A DNA stretch of 57,550 nt from Muribaculaceae bacterium (GTDB lineage: Bacteria > Bacteroidota > Bacteroidia > Bacteroidales > Muribaculaceae). Every line of letters begins with the position of its first letter. Position 1 is the stretch's first letter. Shown here in pieces: positions 18,177 through 27,250 of this stretch. Under the pieces are notes generated by a model. That model searched no databases, was not told where the DNA came from, and was given only the letters and a program-made list of their open reading frames with translations. The position numbers were made by a program, and so were the translations under genes. The DNA lies in assembly GCA_017547845.1 (NCBI GenBank), contig JAFYNZ010000059.1, positions 1-57,550 of the forward strand, given 5' to 3'.

Positions 18177-19625
18177 TTAGAAGCGTGTATAAATAAATGC
18201 GTTATTAGTGGCACCTACCAGCAAAGCGACGCTGAGTGTCAGCAGCACGACCGACAGCACTATCTTTGAAGAGGTAAAGAGCACAGCCTTGGCCGCATTC
18301 TCTCCGGGCAATAAGCGGTCGACTTGCGCAGCCACCCATCGACGCAACGGCATAGCAAACAACACAGCCCCGGTCCACAACCAGAAATTGTCGGTCAAAG
18401 CATTGAGTTCGACAATGTCGGCCTCCGTTGTAGCATTACCGAAGAACGCAGAGAAGAAGTGCATCATCGATGAGAAGTCTTCGAAATAGAAGATGCCCCA
18501 CCCTGCCACGACAAGCAACAGACTATAGATGTGCAACACGACAGCCGGAATGCGCTCCTTGACTCGAAGCAGTGTGTACTTCTCAAGCATGACTATCACA
18601 CCGAAATAAACACCCCAAATGATAAAATTCCAACTCGCACCGTGCCACATACCGGTCAAGAACCACACCACCAGGATGTTAAGCGATTGATGGCGACGAT
18701 TGCCCCCGAGTGGTATGTAGACATAGTCGCGGAAGAAACTTCCGAGCGACATGTGCCAGCGACGCCAAAACTCCGTAATCGAGCGGCAGCAGTAAGGGTG
18801 GTCAAAGTTTTCGTTGAAATGGAAGCCCAAGCATCGGCCCATACCGATCGCCATGTCGCTATAGCCGGAGAAGTCGAAGTAAATCTGCATCGTGAATGCC
18901 AAGACACCTATCCATGCTCCCGGTGTCGACAGCGATGCCAATCCATCGACAAAAAATTGGTCGACGATTTCCGAAAACTGATTGGCTATTATCACCTTCT
19001 TACCCAGACCTATAAGGAAACGATAGACACCCTCGGACACATCTTTGATGTCGACACTACGGTTATGAATCTCTTCTGCCACAGTGCCATAGCGCACAAT
19101 CGGACCTGCCACAAGTTGTGGAAACATTGAGATATAGAGCAACAAGTCGACAAATCGGCGTTGCACCGGCGAGTCCTGACGATAGACATCCATCAGATAG
19201 GATATCGACTGAAAGATGTAGAAACTGATACCGATAGGCAACGAAATCTGCGGAATCGGCACTTGGATACCCACATCACAAAGCAGTTGGGCAAAAAATC
19301 CGGCATACTTAAAGACTCCGAGTATCACAAGGTTGCCGACAAGCCCCAAGAGCAACGATAGTCGTCGATTGCGTCCCTCGGAGCGACTGATAAGCAGCCC
19401 CGACAGGTAGTTGATAAAGACACACCCGAGCATCAGAAAGACATAGACCGGCTCTCCCCACGCATAAAAGATGAGTGAAAAGATGACCAGCACCATGTTT
19501 TTCAGAGCGTTGCCACGCTGCAGACGAGATGTGGAAAGTCTGCGGTCCGCCCACATTGCCACCATGTAGCACAACGCAAAGAGCGGAATAAAGACAAACA
19601 AGAAAAACAGATCGGAAAATACCAT
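18177..19625 (-). CDS. MBOAT-family membrane-bound O-acyltransferase (AlgI-like)
   Basis: A 482-residue protein with about 11 membrane helices. The MBOAT core FWRRWHMSLGSFFRDYVYIP (His291) and the catalytic TGMWHGASWNF (His328) are intact. Such proteins pass an acyl group, commonly acetyl, across the inner membrane for transfer to an exported glycan. The order SGNH lipoprotein, MBOAT, DHHW protein, all within 15 nt of one another, defines a compact O-acylation cassette. I infer acetyl transfer from the family; the acceptor cannot be told from sequence. Confidence 0.93.
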   Translation of the reverse strand: MVFSDLFFLFVFIPLFALCYMVAMWADRRLSTSRLQRGNALKNMVLVIFSLIFYAWGEPVYVFLMLGCVFINYLSGLLISRSEGRNRRLSLLLGLVGNLVILGVFKYAGFFAQLLCDVGIQVPIPQISLPIGISFYIFQSISYLMDVYRQDSPVQRRFVDLLLYISMFPQLVAGPIVRYGTVAEEIHNRSVDIKDVSEGVYRFLIGLGKKVIIANQFSEIVDQFFVDGLASLSTPGAWIGVLAFTMQIYFDFSGYSDMAIGMGRCLGFHFNENFDHPYCCRSITEFWRRWHMSLGSFFRDYVYIPLGGNRRHQSLNILVVWFLTGMWHGASWNFIIWGVYFGVIVMLEKYTLLRVKERIPAVVLHIYSLLLVVAGWGIFYFEDFSSMMHFFSAFFGNATTEADIVELNALTDNFWLWTGAVLFAMPLRRWVAAQVDRLLPGENAAKAVLFTSSKIVLSVVLLTLSVALLVGATNNAFIYTRF

Positions 19626-19637
19626 TTATATTTAAAG

Positions 19638-20495
19638 CTAATTATCTAATTGACAGATTATTTCACACACCCTGTGGGCCACAAGTCGACCATTGCATTC
19701 GGCACCTTGCTCCGATGTGTGAGTACCATCATAGGTGTAAACCTTCTTGATACTTTCATCTTTGCTTCGCACGCAGCTGTCCTTGTCGAGACGAATGACG
19801 CCGCAACCGAGCGCCTCACCACTGGTTTCAATAAGGTCGCCGGCTCTTTCGATCTGCTCGTCACTGACCTTGACAGTCTGCATAGGCGTGAGCAATACTA
19901 TCTTCGCCTGCGGAAATCGTTGACGCAATAGTCCACAACACATCACGACAGACTCTTGCATCGTCAGCACCTCCGACGGCTTTGCCCCTGCCAAATCGAG
20001 AGTCGACAGACAGTCGGCATCGTGCGACTCCATAGCTCTCGGTCGTCGGTTGACAAACCACGCATCGTTGGTCCCGGCAGAGATTATCACCAACTCCGGC
20101 TCTGCAACTTTGTCGGCCTCAAAGTCTTCGACCAGTCGCATCACTTGATTGTATATCACGTTGTTGTCGCCGAGCACTTCGCTATATTCCCGGGTATCGA
20201 CCACTGTGTTGACCGTATTGGTCCATGTCGCACCACTGCGAGCATAGCTACATATTGAGCCCGGGCGATACTCCTCGGCAAACCACTTGCCCCAGCCCTT
20301 CACTCCTGTGCAATCGTCGCCACCGAGCCAAGTGTTGGAATCACCAAGCAAGACGACATCTTGGTCGGCATGTGCATCGTGTCGAGTCGCGGCATTGCAA
20401 CCGACACCCGTCGACACCACAATAAACAACAGCAACGTGATTGCATTTCGCAACCACGTCACCCTATTAAACCTTTGATTTTCAATTGTATTCAC
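19638..20495 (-). CDS. SGNH/GDSL-family lipoprotein hydrolase or acyltransferase
   Basis: A 285-residue protein with an N-terminal hydrophobic segment and a possible lipobox ending GVGC (Cys33), so it is probably anchored at the periplasmic face or outer membrane. The SGNH signature is complete. Block I is VVLLGDSNTW (Ser53). Block III is SAGTND, near 145. Block V is DGTHTS, with Asp256 and His259. Together with the following MBOAT and DHHW genes it could act as the final O-acetyltransferase or as an esterase that removes acetyl groups. The start at 20495 gives a normal signal sequence; a short region upstream holds a minus-strand -7 box. Confidence 0.85.
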   Translation of the reverse strand: MNTIENQRFNRVTWLRNAITLLLFIVVSTGVGCNAATRHDAHADQDVVLLGDSNTWLGGDDCTGVKGWGKWFAEEYRPGSICSYARSGATWTNTVNTVVDTREYSEVLGDNNVIYNQVMRLVEDFEADKVAEPELVIISAGTNDAWFVNRRPRAMESHDADCLSTLDLAGAKPSEVLTMQESVVMCCGLLRQRFPQAKIVLLTPMQTVKVSDEQIERAGDLIETSGEALGCGVIRLDKDSCVRSKDESIKKVYTYDGTHTSEQGAECNGRLVAHRVCEIICQLDN

Positions 20496-20527
20496 AATGC
20501 ATCAACTGATTAATCGGAAAAACTCTG

Positions 20528-20535
20528 CAAAGTTA
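20528..20535 (-). promoter_or_regulatory. Candidate -7 box for the acylation cassette
   Basis: On the minus strand this reads TAACTTTG followed by CA, an exact -7 consensus, 33 nt before the SGNH start. No TTTG -33 element stands at 19-21 nt. It supports separate transcription of SGNH-MBOAT-DHHW from bcp. Confidence 0.5.
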
Positions 20536-20573
20536 GCATATTTTTCTCAACTATTCACTCGATGTCGGTATTT

Positions 20574-21020
20574 CTACTTCTCTAATATTTGCTTAGAGTG
20601 TTCTTTGGTGTTGACCTTCTCGATGATATCGGCGATGACACCCTGCTCGTCGATGATAAATGTTGTGCGCACTGTGCCCATACCCACCTTGCCACACATC
20701 TTCTTCTCACGCCACACTCCGAACGCTTCGTTGAGTGTCTTGTCGGTGTCAGCAATGAGTGTAAACGGAAGTTCATGCTTTTGGGCAAATTTGGTGTGTG
20801 ATGCCGCACTATCTTTGCTTACGCCAATCACCTCATAGCCTGCAGCTTGCAACTCTGCATAACTGTCGCGCAGACTACATGCTTGAGCCGTGCAACCCGG
20901 TGTGTTATCCTTCGGATAGAAATACAATATCACTTTTCTGCCGGCGAAATCCGAAAGTTTCACCTCGTCGCCATTAGCATCTATGCCCAACACTTCGGGC
21001 GCTTTATCTCCTATTTTCAT
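20574..21020 (-). CDS. bcp: Thioredoxin-dependent thiol peroxidase (BCP-type peroxiredoxin)
   Basis: A 148-residue cytoplasmic peroxiredoxin reducing hydrogen peroxide and alkyl hydroperoxides. The active site YPKDNTPGCTAQACSLRD carries the peroxidatic Cys and a second Cys five residues on, as in atypical two-Cys BCP proteins. KDSAASHTKFAQKHELPF and the GTVRTTFIID strand are typical. A protective role against oxygen fits an anaerobe. It is on the minus strand downstream of the small basic protein gene, 52 nt apart. Confidence 0.94.
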   Translation of the reverse strand: MKIGDKAPEVLGIDANGDEVKLSDFAGRKVILYFYPKDNTPGCTAQACSLRDSYAELQAAGYEVIGVSKDSAASHTKFAQKHELPFTLIADTDKTLNEAFGVWREKKMCGKVGMGTVRTTFIIDEQGVIADIIEKVNTKEHSKQILEK

Positions 21021-21072
21021 GATTACATCTGTCTTTATTGTGTTTATACTATTGATTTACAACGCTTTGATA

Positions 21073-21249
21073 TCAGAGATTGTTCGCCTCCTCTGATGAT
21101 TGCGAAGACTCTGCCTCTGCAGCTTGCGCCTTGAGTCGCTCCTGATGAGCTTTCAATTGCTTCAGCCAGCGACGACGACGAGCCTCGCCACCCGATGACT
21201 TGAGTCGCTGAAACTCTTCTTGCTGTCGCTCCAAAAAATTATCTGCCAT
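21073..21249 (-). CDS. Small basic helical hypothetical protein
   Basis: A 58-residue protein starting MADNFLERQQEEFQRL, then an Arg-rich patch (GGEARRRRWLKQLKAHQERLKAQ) and an acidic Ser/Glu tail. It looks entirely helical. The start at 21249 is chosen over an upstream in-frame ATG at 21402 because the extra 51 residues overlap the exonuclease gene and have no sensible composition. It lies between the exonuclease and bcp genes and may be cotranscribed with them. The Arg patch suggests nucleic-acid or ribosome contact, but this is only inferred. Confidence 0.6.
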   Translation of the reverse strand: MADNFLERQQEEFQRLKSSGGEARRRRWLKQLKAHQERLKAQAAEAESSQSSEEANNL

Positions 21250-21287
21250 ATCTTTTTTGTTTTTATATTCTACTAATACCCAATCAC

Positions 21288-21782
21288 TTACAGCAACTCC
21301 ATGGCGATATAAGCACAAGCCTCGGCATCTGCCAATGCATGGTGATGATGCTCGAGATTGTAGCCGCAATATGCTGCCACGGTGTGCAGTTGATGATTGC
21401 ATACTCGCCCATTCAACTCACGGCGTGATGCTTGTAAAGTGCAGTGAAATTCGTAGTCGGGATAGTCCATCTGATAGCATCGAAACACGGCTTTCAAGCA
21501 TCTCTCATCAAACGCCTTGTTGTGAGCAACGAGTGGCAAGCCCTCAATAAGCGGCTCTATCTGTCGCCACACTTCCGAAAAGACCGGAGCATCTTCCGTA
21601 TCGACTGCAGTCAGACCATGCACGCGGCTATTCATACGCAGATAGTAGTCCGGCTCGGGGTGTATCAACGAGTAGAACGTATCCACGATTTGCCCGTCAC
21701 GCACCACCACGACACCCACGCTGCACACACTCGTGGGGTGGCCGTTGGCTGTCTCAAAGTCTATCGCCGCAAAATTATCCAT
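21288..21782 (-). CDS. DnaQ-like 3'-5' exonuclease (DEDDh)
   Basis: A 164-residue single-domain exonuclease of the DNA polymerase III epsilon type. ExoI is AAIDFETANG with Asp and Glu (residues 7 and 9), ExoII is AHNKAFDERCL near 86, and ExoIII is HHALADAEACAY with the catalytic His near 145. It acts on 3' ends of DNA or RNA. It could be the epsilon proofreader or a stand-alone nuclease of the RNase T / ExoX class. It is noteworthy beside a PolA whose own proofreading motif is missing, but no functional link is shown. Confidence 0.88.
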   Translation of the reverse strand: MDNFAAIDFETANGHPTSVCSVGVVVVRDGQIVDTFYSLIHPEPDYYLRMNSRVHGLTAVDTEDAPVFSEVWRQIEPLIEGLPLVAHNKAFDERCLKAVFRCYQMDYPDYEFHCTLQASRRELNGRVCNHQLHTVAAYCGYNLEHHHHALADAEACAYIAMELL

Positions 21783-21803
21783 AATTATCTATTGCTCAAT
21801 GCG

Positions 21804-22586
21804 TTATTTAGACGCTTTGAGTCCTTGAATGACTGCGTTAGTGAATCCATGCGCCTCCATGGCGTTCAAGCCTCGTATTGTGATGCCACCCGGTGTTGTC
21901 ACGCGGTCAATCTCTGCTTCGGGGTGATTGCCTGTAGCTTCCAATAACTCGACTGCGCCGCGGAGTGTCTGCAGCACATAGTCCTTGGCTTGGTGGGCAT
22001 ATATTCCGAGTTCGACACCACCCTCTGTCGCTGCTCTCACATATCGCATCGCAAATGCGATGCCACACGAGCACAAAGCTGTCGCAGCAGTCATCTGTCG
22101 CTCCTCTATCACAGCCGATTGCCCCATCGCATCAAACACTGTCTTGACCATCGCCACCTGCTCCGCCGTCGCATTAGCGTTGTGACAGACGAAGGTCATG
22201 CTCTGACGCACAGCGATAGCCGTGTTGGGCATAGCGATAAAGATTGCACGCTTCTCTCCCTCGGTCATAAAGCTCGCCAAGTCGTCGAGCGACACTCCGG
22301 CAGCGACCGACACTATCATTGTCGACGACAGGTCGACCTCGGCATCAATCTCGCGAAGCACCTTCTCTATGAGCCATGGTTTGACAGCAAGAATCAGCAT
22401 ATCAGCCCCATTTGCTGCCTCAACATTATCGGTAAAGGTCTGAATTTTAGAAGAATACTCTCTCAAAGCCACCAGTTTAGGCTGACTTGGATTGGCGACG
22501 GCAAGCTCCATGTCTTGACCAAGCGAAGCCAAACCTCTTGCGATGGCTCCACCCATATTTCCGGCACCTATTATTGCGATTTTCAT
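21804..22586 (-). CDS. proC: Pyrroline-5-carboxylate reductase
   Basis: ProC reduces pyrroline-5-carboxylate to proline with NAD(P)H, the last step of proline synthesis. The 260 residues start MKIAIIGAGNMGGAIARGL, giving the Rossmann motif at residues 3-12. An upstream ATG at 22610 adds eight residues before the strand and is less likely. The C-terminal VTTPGGITIRGLNAMEAHGF is the family signature. It follows polA by 48 nt on the minus strand. Confidence 0.95.
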   Translation of the reverse strand: MKIAIIGAGNMGGAIARGLASLGQDMELAVANPSQPKLVALREYSSKIQTFTDNVEAANGADMLILAVKPWLIEKVLREIDAEVDLSSTMIVSVAAGVSLDDLASFMTEGEKRAIFIAMPNTAIAVRQSMTFVCHNANATAEQVAMVKTVFDAMGQSAVIEERQMTAATALCSCGIAFAMRYVRAATEGGVELGIYAHQAKDYVLQTLRGAVELLEATGNHPEAEIDRVTTPGGITIRGLNAMEAHGFTNAVIQGLKASK

Positions 22587-22634
22587 ATATCTCAACTTAT
22601 TGAATTTCAAATGTTTAAAATCTCATGCACCTTG

Positions 22635-25403
22635 TCAATGAGCTGCCAGCCAGTTAGGTCCGACACCACACGATGCAGTCAGACGCACGCGACCGCTATA
22701 AGCCGCCTCCATGTTGCGGCTGACAAGTTCGCGCATCACATCAAGTTCGTCGGCAGCGACATCGAAGTTAAGTTCGTCATGCACTTGCATAATCATCTTC
22801 GACTTCAGATTGCGTTCAGTCATCTCATTGAAAATGCTGACCATAGCCACCTTGATAATGTCGGCTGCAGAGCCTTGGATAGGTGCGTTGATGGCATTTC
22901 GTTCGGCATATCCACGCACCACGGCATTGCGACTATTGATGTCGGGGAGCATACGTTTGCGTCCCATGATGGTAGTCACATAGCCTTTCTCACGCGCCTT
23001 CTCGATCGCCTCATTCATATAGGTCTGCACTGTCGGGAATGTAGCGAAGTAGCCGTCAATGAGTTGTTTAGCCTCTGTGCGCGGGATCGATAGTCGCGAT
23101 GCCAATCCGAATGCAGAGATACCGTAAAGAATACCGAAATTGGCTGTCTTGGCATTGCGACGCTGTGTCGCAGTCACCTCTTCCAATGCGACCTTATAGA
23201 TTTTAGCCGCCGTAATGGCATGGATGTCTTTATCATTGGCAAAGGCATCAAGCATCACCTCATCGGCTGCAAGGTCTGCCACAAGACGAAGTTCAATCTG
23301 CGAATAGTCAGCTGACAAGAACAAATGTCCCTCGTCGGCAATAAACGCTCGTCGTATCTCGCGACCGACATCGTCTCTGACCGGTATGTTTTGAAGGTTT
23401 GGCTCGGTCGATGATAGGCGACCTGTCGCTGTAACCGTCTGATTGTAAGTCGTATGTATCTTTCCTGTACTTGGATTAATCGTATTGGGCAATGCGTTGA
23501 GATATGTGCTAAGCAACTTTCGGAGCTGACGATGCTCAAGCACCTTGCCAACTATTGGGTGGAGGTGCGCTATCTTTTCGAGCACCTCTTCACTTGTAGA
23601 GTATTGCCCGGTCTTGGTTTTCTTCGCCTTCGGGTCTAATCGGAGTTTGTCAAACAATATCTCACCCACCTTTGCCGGCGAACCGATATTAAACTCCTCG
23701 CCGGCAAGTTCAAACACCTCTGCTTCGATCTCTTGTAGACGTGTTGTCAACGCCACCGATGCATCATTGAGTGCTGCGACATCAATTCGCACACCGGCTA
23801 TCTCCATTTCAGCCAACACTTTGACCAAAGGAAGTTCCACATCGTTGAGCAGTCGTGTCAACCCCTCTTTCTCAATATCGGAATTAATAATCGGATAGAG
23901 TTGCATCGTCATATCAGCCTGCTCACACGCAAATTGACTCAGCGCATCGTCATCGATGGCAAAAATCGACATCTGTCGAGAGCCTTTACCCACAATATCC
24001 TCGATTTTACCGATGTTTTTATCGAAATATATCGATGCTAGATTATCGATAGAATGGCGCATTTCCGGCTGAAGCAAGTAGTGGGCAATGGTGATGTCAT
24101 AATAGTTGACTATCGGATTGGTGATTGATGGTCGCAAATTGCGAGCCATGATATAGTCGCGTTTCACCTGTGGACTGACCACTTTCACCGATGAATCCGA
24201 GAGAATTTGCATCACGGCATCGTCTGCACCATTCAATGAAGCCGACACATAATAGACCTTCTCACCCGGCACTGCGATGGCTACAGCTATCCATTGAGAT
24301 GTCATATCGGTCGCACCCTGCCCAAGCAGATAGACTGCACACTCCCCTTTCTGCTTCACTTTCGACAGAATTTCGCCGATTTCATCGGTGTTTTTCACCA
24401 TCACATACTCCGTAGAGAGCGCCTGTCGCTTAGGCTCTTCTTGCACACTTGCTTCGTCATCTATATCATCAAAAAGCGAGCGTTGGGCATACTCTGCAGG
24501 TCGTTCCTGCTCAGTCGGTGCTTTGTCGTAACGCTTCGACAATCTGTCGATAAGCGTTCTGAACTCCATACGCTTGAAGATTGGGAAAAGCTCTTCGAGA
24601 TCCGGCTCGCTCACTTTGAGCGAATCGATATCGATATCCACAGGCACATCAGTCTTGATAGTCGCAAGAAACTTTGAGAACTTTATCTGCTCTACATTTT
24701 CTTCGACCTTCTTCTTCAACGCACCCTTGAGACGGTCGGTGCCGGCAATCAACTCTTCGACAGAGCCAAACTCTTGCACAAGCTTTATCGCTGTCTTCTC
24801 GCCGACGCCGGGGCAACCGGGTATGTTGTCGACTTTGTCGCCCATAAGTGCAAGTATATCGATCACTTGCTGAGGCGTCGAAATCTCATATTTCTCACAC
24901 ACCTCGCTGACACCTCTCACCTCAAACTCTCCGCCGCGATAGCCCGGCTTATACTGCAATACTTTGTCGCTCACAAGCTGACCGAAGTCCTTGTCGGGAG
25001 TCATCATGTAGGTGGTGTAGCCTTCAGCCTCAGCACGCTTCGACAGCGTACCGATGACATCGTCGGCCTCATAACCCTCGACCTCAATAATCGGAATGCG
25101 ATAGGCCTTAATAATCTCCTTGATGATAGGTACCGAGAGCTTTATATCCTCAGGCGTAGCTTCGCGTTCTCCCTTGTAAGCCTCGAAAGCCTCGTGGCGG
25201 AATGTCGGACCGGGAGGGTCGAAACAGACTGCCAAATGCGACGGATTCTCCTTTCGCAAGAGGTCTTCAAGCGTATTAACAAAGCCAAACACTGCCGACG
25301 AGTTAAATCCCGTCGAAGTCATTCGCGGCATCTTGATTAAAGCATAGTATGCCCTGAATATCAGCGCATAAGCATCGAGCAAAAACAAGCGTTTGTTGTC
25401 CAT
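22635..25403 (-). CDS. polA: DNA polymerase I with a degenerate proofreading domain
   Basis: A 922-residue three-part enzyme for Okazaki fragment maturation and repair. The 5'-3' nuclease domain (1-290) keeps its metal-site acids (FLLDAYALIFRA, EADDVIGT, TPDKDFGQLV, MGDKVDNIPG). The polymerase domain (about 560-922) has intact motif A (SADYSQIELRL), the O helix (RRNAKTANFGILYG) and motif C (MQVHDELNFDV). In the middle domain the ExoI position reads CAVYLLGQGATD where active enzymes have D-x-E, so proofreading activity should be lost. Asp at the later ExoII and ExoIII positions (VKRDYIMA, EQADMTM) remains. A Glu/Asp-rich linker sits near 305-330. Confidence 0.95.
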   Translation of the reverse strand: MDNKRLFLLDAYALIFRAYYALIKMPRMTSTGFNSSAVFGFVNTLEDLLRKENPSHLAVCFDPPGPTFRHEAFEAYKGEREATPEDIKLSVPIIKEIIKAYRIPIIEVEGYEADDVIGTLSKRAEAEGYTTYMMTPDKDFGQLVSDKVLQYKPGYRGGEFEVRGVSEVCEKYEISTPQQVIDILALMGDKVDNIPGCPGVGEKTAIKLVQEFGSVEELIAGTDRLKGALKKKVEENVEQIKFSKFLATIKTDVPVDIDIDSLKVSEPDLEELFPIFKRMEFRTLIDRLSKRYDKAPTEQERPAEYAQRSLFDDIDDEASVQEEPKRQALSTEYVMVKNTDEIGEILSKVKQKGECAVYLLGQGATDMTSQWIAVAIAVPGEKVYYVSASLNGADDAVMQILSDSSVKVVSPQVKRDYIMARNLRPSITNPIVNYYDITIAHYLLQPEMRHSIDNLASIYFDKNIGKIEDIVGKGSRQMSIFAIDDDALSQFACEQADMTMQLYPIINSDIEKEGLTRLLNDVELPLVKVLAEMEIAGVRIDVAALNDASVALTTRLQEIEAEVFELAGEEFNIGSPAKVGEILFDKLRLDPKAKKTKTGQYSTSEEVLEKIAHLHPIVGKVLEHRQLRKLLSTYLNALPNTINPSTGKIHTTYNQTVTATGRLSSTEPNLQNIPVRDDVGREIRRAFIADEGHLFLSADYSQIELRLVADLAADEVMLDAFANDKDIHAITAAKIYKVALEEVTATQRRNAKTANFGILYGISAFGLASRLSIPRTEAKQLIDGYFATFPTVQTYMNEAIEKAREKGYVTTIMGRKRMLPDINSRNAVVRGYAERNAINAPIQGSAADIIKVAMVSIFNEMTERNLKSKMIMQVHDELNFDVAADELDVMRELVSRNMEAAYSGRVRLTASCGVGPNWLAAH

Positions 25404-25495
25404 ATCGGTGACAGTTTATTCTGTGTGTGTCCTTAAAATTAACGCTAAATTAATAAATTCGGTTGGAATAGCCACCATAATTCCCATTTTTTCAC

Positions 25496-25503
25496 TATTT
25501 TTG
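25496..25503 (+). promoter_or_regulatory. Candidate -7 box TATTTTTG before the prenyl synthase gene
   Basis: TATTTTTG followed by CA fits TAnnTTTG. It lies 17 nt before the ATG at 25521, giving a very short leader. No TTTG -33 element is at the standard distance. Confidence 0.5.
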
Positions 25504-25520
25504 CAAGATATTTCGAAGCT

Positions 25521-26495
25521 ATGGCAAAGTTTGACTCTTTACTTCAGACACTCAAACCCGAATTGACTGAGCTCAATCGGATTATGAAAGAATCCCTCAA
25601 CGCTAACAACGAGTTGATGGATCAGATTATCGCGACCTACCTCAAAACCAAAGGCAAACAGATACGTCCGATCCTTGTGATTTTGAGCGCCAAAATGCTG
25701 GGTAAGGTCAACGACCATGTCCTCTACGCTGCTGCTGCGTTGGAAATGCTGCATAACGCATCTCTCATCCACGACGACGTAGTCGACGAGACAAAGCTTC
25801 GCCGAGGTGTCCCTACCATCAACAACACTTGGGACAACCACATCGCCGTACTGGTCGGCGACTTCTTCGTCTCTACCGCCCTATCTGTCGGCATTCACAC
25901 CGGTCGCATCTCCGTACTTGGTGCACTATCCGAACTCGGTAAAGAGCTCTCGCTCGGCGAAATCGACCAGATATGCAACGCTCAAGAACGACACCTCAAC
26001 GAAACAGCCTATCTGTCGGTGATTCGCAAGAAGACGGCTTCGCTATTCATGAAATGTGTGCAACTTGGTGCCGAAACCGGTGACGCTCGCCCCGAAGAAA
26101 TTGCTCCGATGGTGGACTATGCAGAATTGCTCGGCCTTTGCTTCCAAATCAAAGACGACATCTTCGACTACTTTGAAGACGAGAAAATCGGTAAGCCTAC
26201 CGGCAACGACCTCCGTGAAGGCAAGGTCACTCTGCCACTCCTCTATGCTCTCAACCATGGCAAAGGCGATGATGTCAAAGAGATGAACGACCTCGTGCAA
26301 CGTGGCGACCTTTCGGAGGAAGAGATTGCGCGACTCATCGAGTTTGCAAAACGAGAAGGTGGTATCGACTACGCCTATGCCAAGATGCACGACATGCAAC
26401 ACCAAGCCGACGAGATCATCTGTCGCTATCCCGACAACGATGCTCGCAAAGCTTTCCGCGACATTTTCGAGTTCATCATCCATCGCGACAAGTAA
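25521..26495 (+). CDS. ispB: Polyprenyl (octaprenyl-type) diphosphate synthase
   Basis: A 324-residue trans-prenyltransferase that condenses isopentenyl diphosphate units into a long chain for menaquinone side chains. The first Asp-rich motif LIHDDVVDE is near residue 83, with KGKQIRP before it. The second motif QIKDDIFDYF is near 212, with GKPTGNDLREGKVTLP after it. The length suits a medium or long-chain synthase; the exact chain length cannot be read from sequence. rnhB starts 3 nt after the stop, so the pair is cotranscribed. The gene diverges from polA. Confidence 0.88.
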   Translation: MAKFDSLLQTLKPELTELNRIMKESLNANNELMDQIIATYLKTKGKQIRPILVILSAKMLGKVNDHVLYAAAALEMLHNASLIHDDVVDETKLRRGVPTINNTWDNHIAVLVGDFFVSTALSVGIHTGRISVLGALSELGKELSLGEIDQICNAQERHLNETAYLSVIRKKTASLFMKCVQLGAETGDARPEEIAPMVDYAELLGLCFQIKDDIFDYFEDEKIGKPTGNDLREGKVTLPLLYALNHGKGDDVKEMNDLVQRGDLSEEEIARLIEFAKREGGIDYAYAKMHDMQHQADEIICRYPDNDARKAFRDIFEFIIHRDK

Positions 26496-26498
26496 GCA

Positions 26499-27110
26499 AT
26501 GCCTCTTCTACCCCACCTTCAAGAAGGTCGCATCGAAGCCGGTTGCGATGAAGCGGGACGTGGCTGTTTAGCCGGACCGGTAGCTGCAGCAGCTGTCATT
26601 CTCCCCGCTGATTTCCACAACGACCTGCTCAACGACTCCAAGAAACTCACCGAACGCCAGCGTGAGAAGCTTCGCCCTATCATCGAGCGAGAAGCATTGG
26701 CGTGGTGTGTGGTGATGGTTTCTGCCGATGAAATCGACAAAATCAACATTCTTAATGCATCAATCACCGGCATGCATCGTGCCGTCGACGGACTATCTAT
26801 CCGTCCCGAACATCTACTAATCGACGGCAATAAATTCCGTCCCTATCCGGGAATCAACCACACCACCGTGGTCAAAGGCGACGGCAAATATATGTCGATA
26901 GCTGCGGCATCTATCCTTGCCAAGACACATCGTGACGAATACATGATGCGCATCGCCGAGCAACACCCTGAATATCGCTGGGACAAAAACAAAGGCTACC
27001 CCACCAAAGACCACCGCGAAGCAATCCTCCGTCACGGCATCTGCGACCACCATCGTCGCACATTCGGTCCATGCCTCCAACCCTCACTCTTCGACCAAGA
27101 AGAACTCTGA
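26499..27110 (+). CDS. rnhB: Ribonuclease HII
   Basis: A 203-residue endonuclease cutting the RNA strand of RNA-DNA hybrids and at single ribonucleotides. EAGCDEAGRGCLAGPV near residue 15 carries the first acidic pair. LLIDGNKF near 108 and the KTHRDEYM segment near 146 complete the site. The in-frame ATG at 26499 directly follows the ispB-like stop, and no better start is seen. Confidence 0.96.
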   Translation: MPLLPHLQEGRIEAGCDEAGRGCLAGPVAAAAVILPADFHNDLLNDSKKLTERQREKLRPIIEREALAWCVVMVSADEIDKINILNASITGMHRAVDGLSIRPEHLLIDGNKFRPYPGINHTTVVKGDGKYMSIAAASILAKTHRDEYMMRIAEQHPEYRWDKNKGYPTKDHREAILRHGICDHHRRTFGPCLQPSLFDQEEL

Positions 27111-27141
27111 CACCATCTGTCCCGACCTGTCCTCATTATCA

Positions 27142-27182
27142 TAAAAAAATGTGCCCACAGCTACTTGTTTAGCCGCAGGCAC
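27142..27182 (-). terminator. Intrinsic terminator of the glycosidase gene
   Basis: Read on the minus strand, GTGCCTGCGGCT (plus 27171-27182) pairs fully with AGCTGTGGGCAC (plus 27151-27162), allowing three G-T pairs, around an 8-nt loop. It is followed by ATTTTTTTAT. It lies about 70 nt past the glycosidase stop and faces rnhB from the other side. Confidence 0.85.
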
Positions 27183-27250
27183 TTATCGGTAAATACCTAA
27201 GTATTATCTATTTACACATTTTTCAAGAATTCTCACCTTGCCAGAAGCAA

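Noticed and set aside
21990-23093. 367-codon plus-strand frame opposite proC and polA
   Set aside because: It runs antisense across two well supported genes, is rich in His, Ser and Cys and matches nothing; it is a shadow frame.
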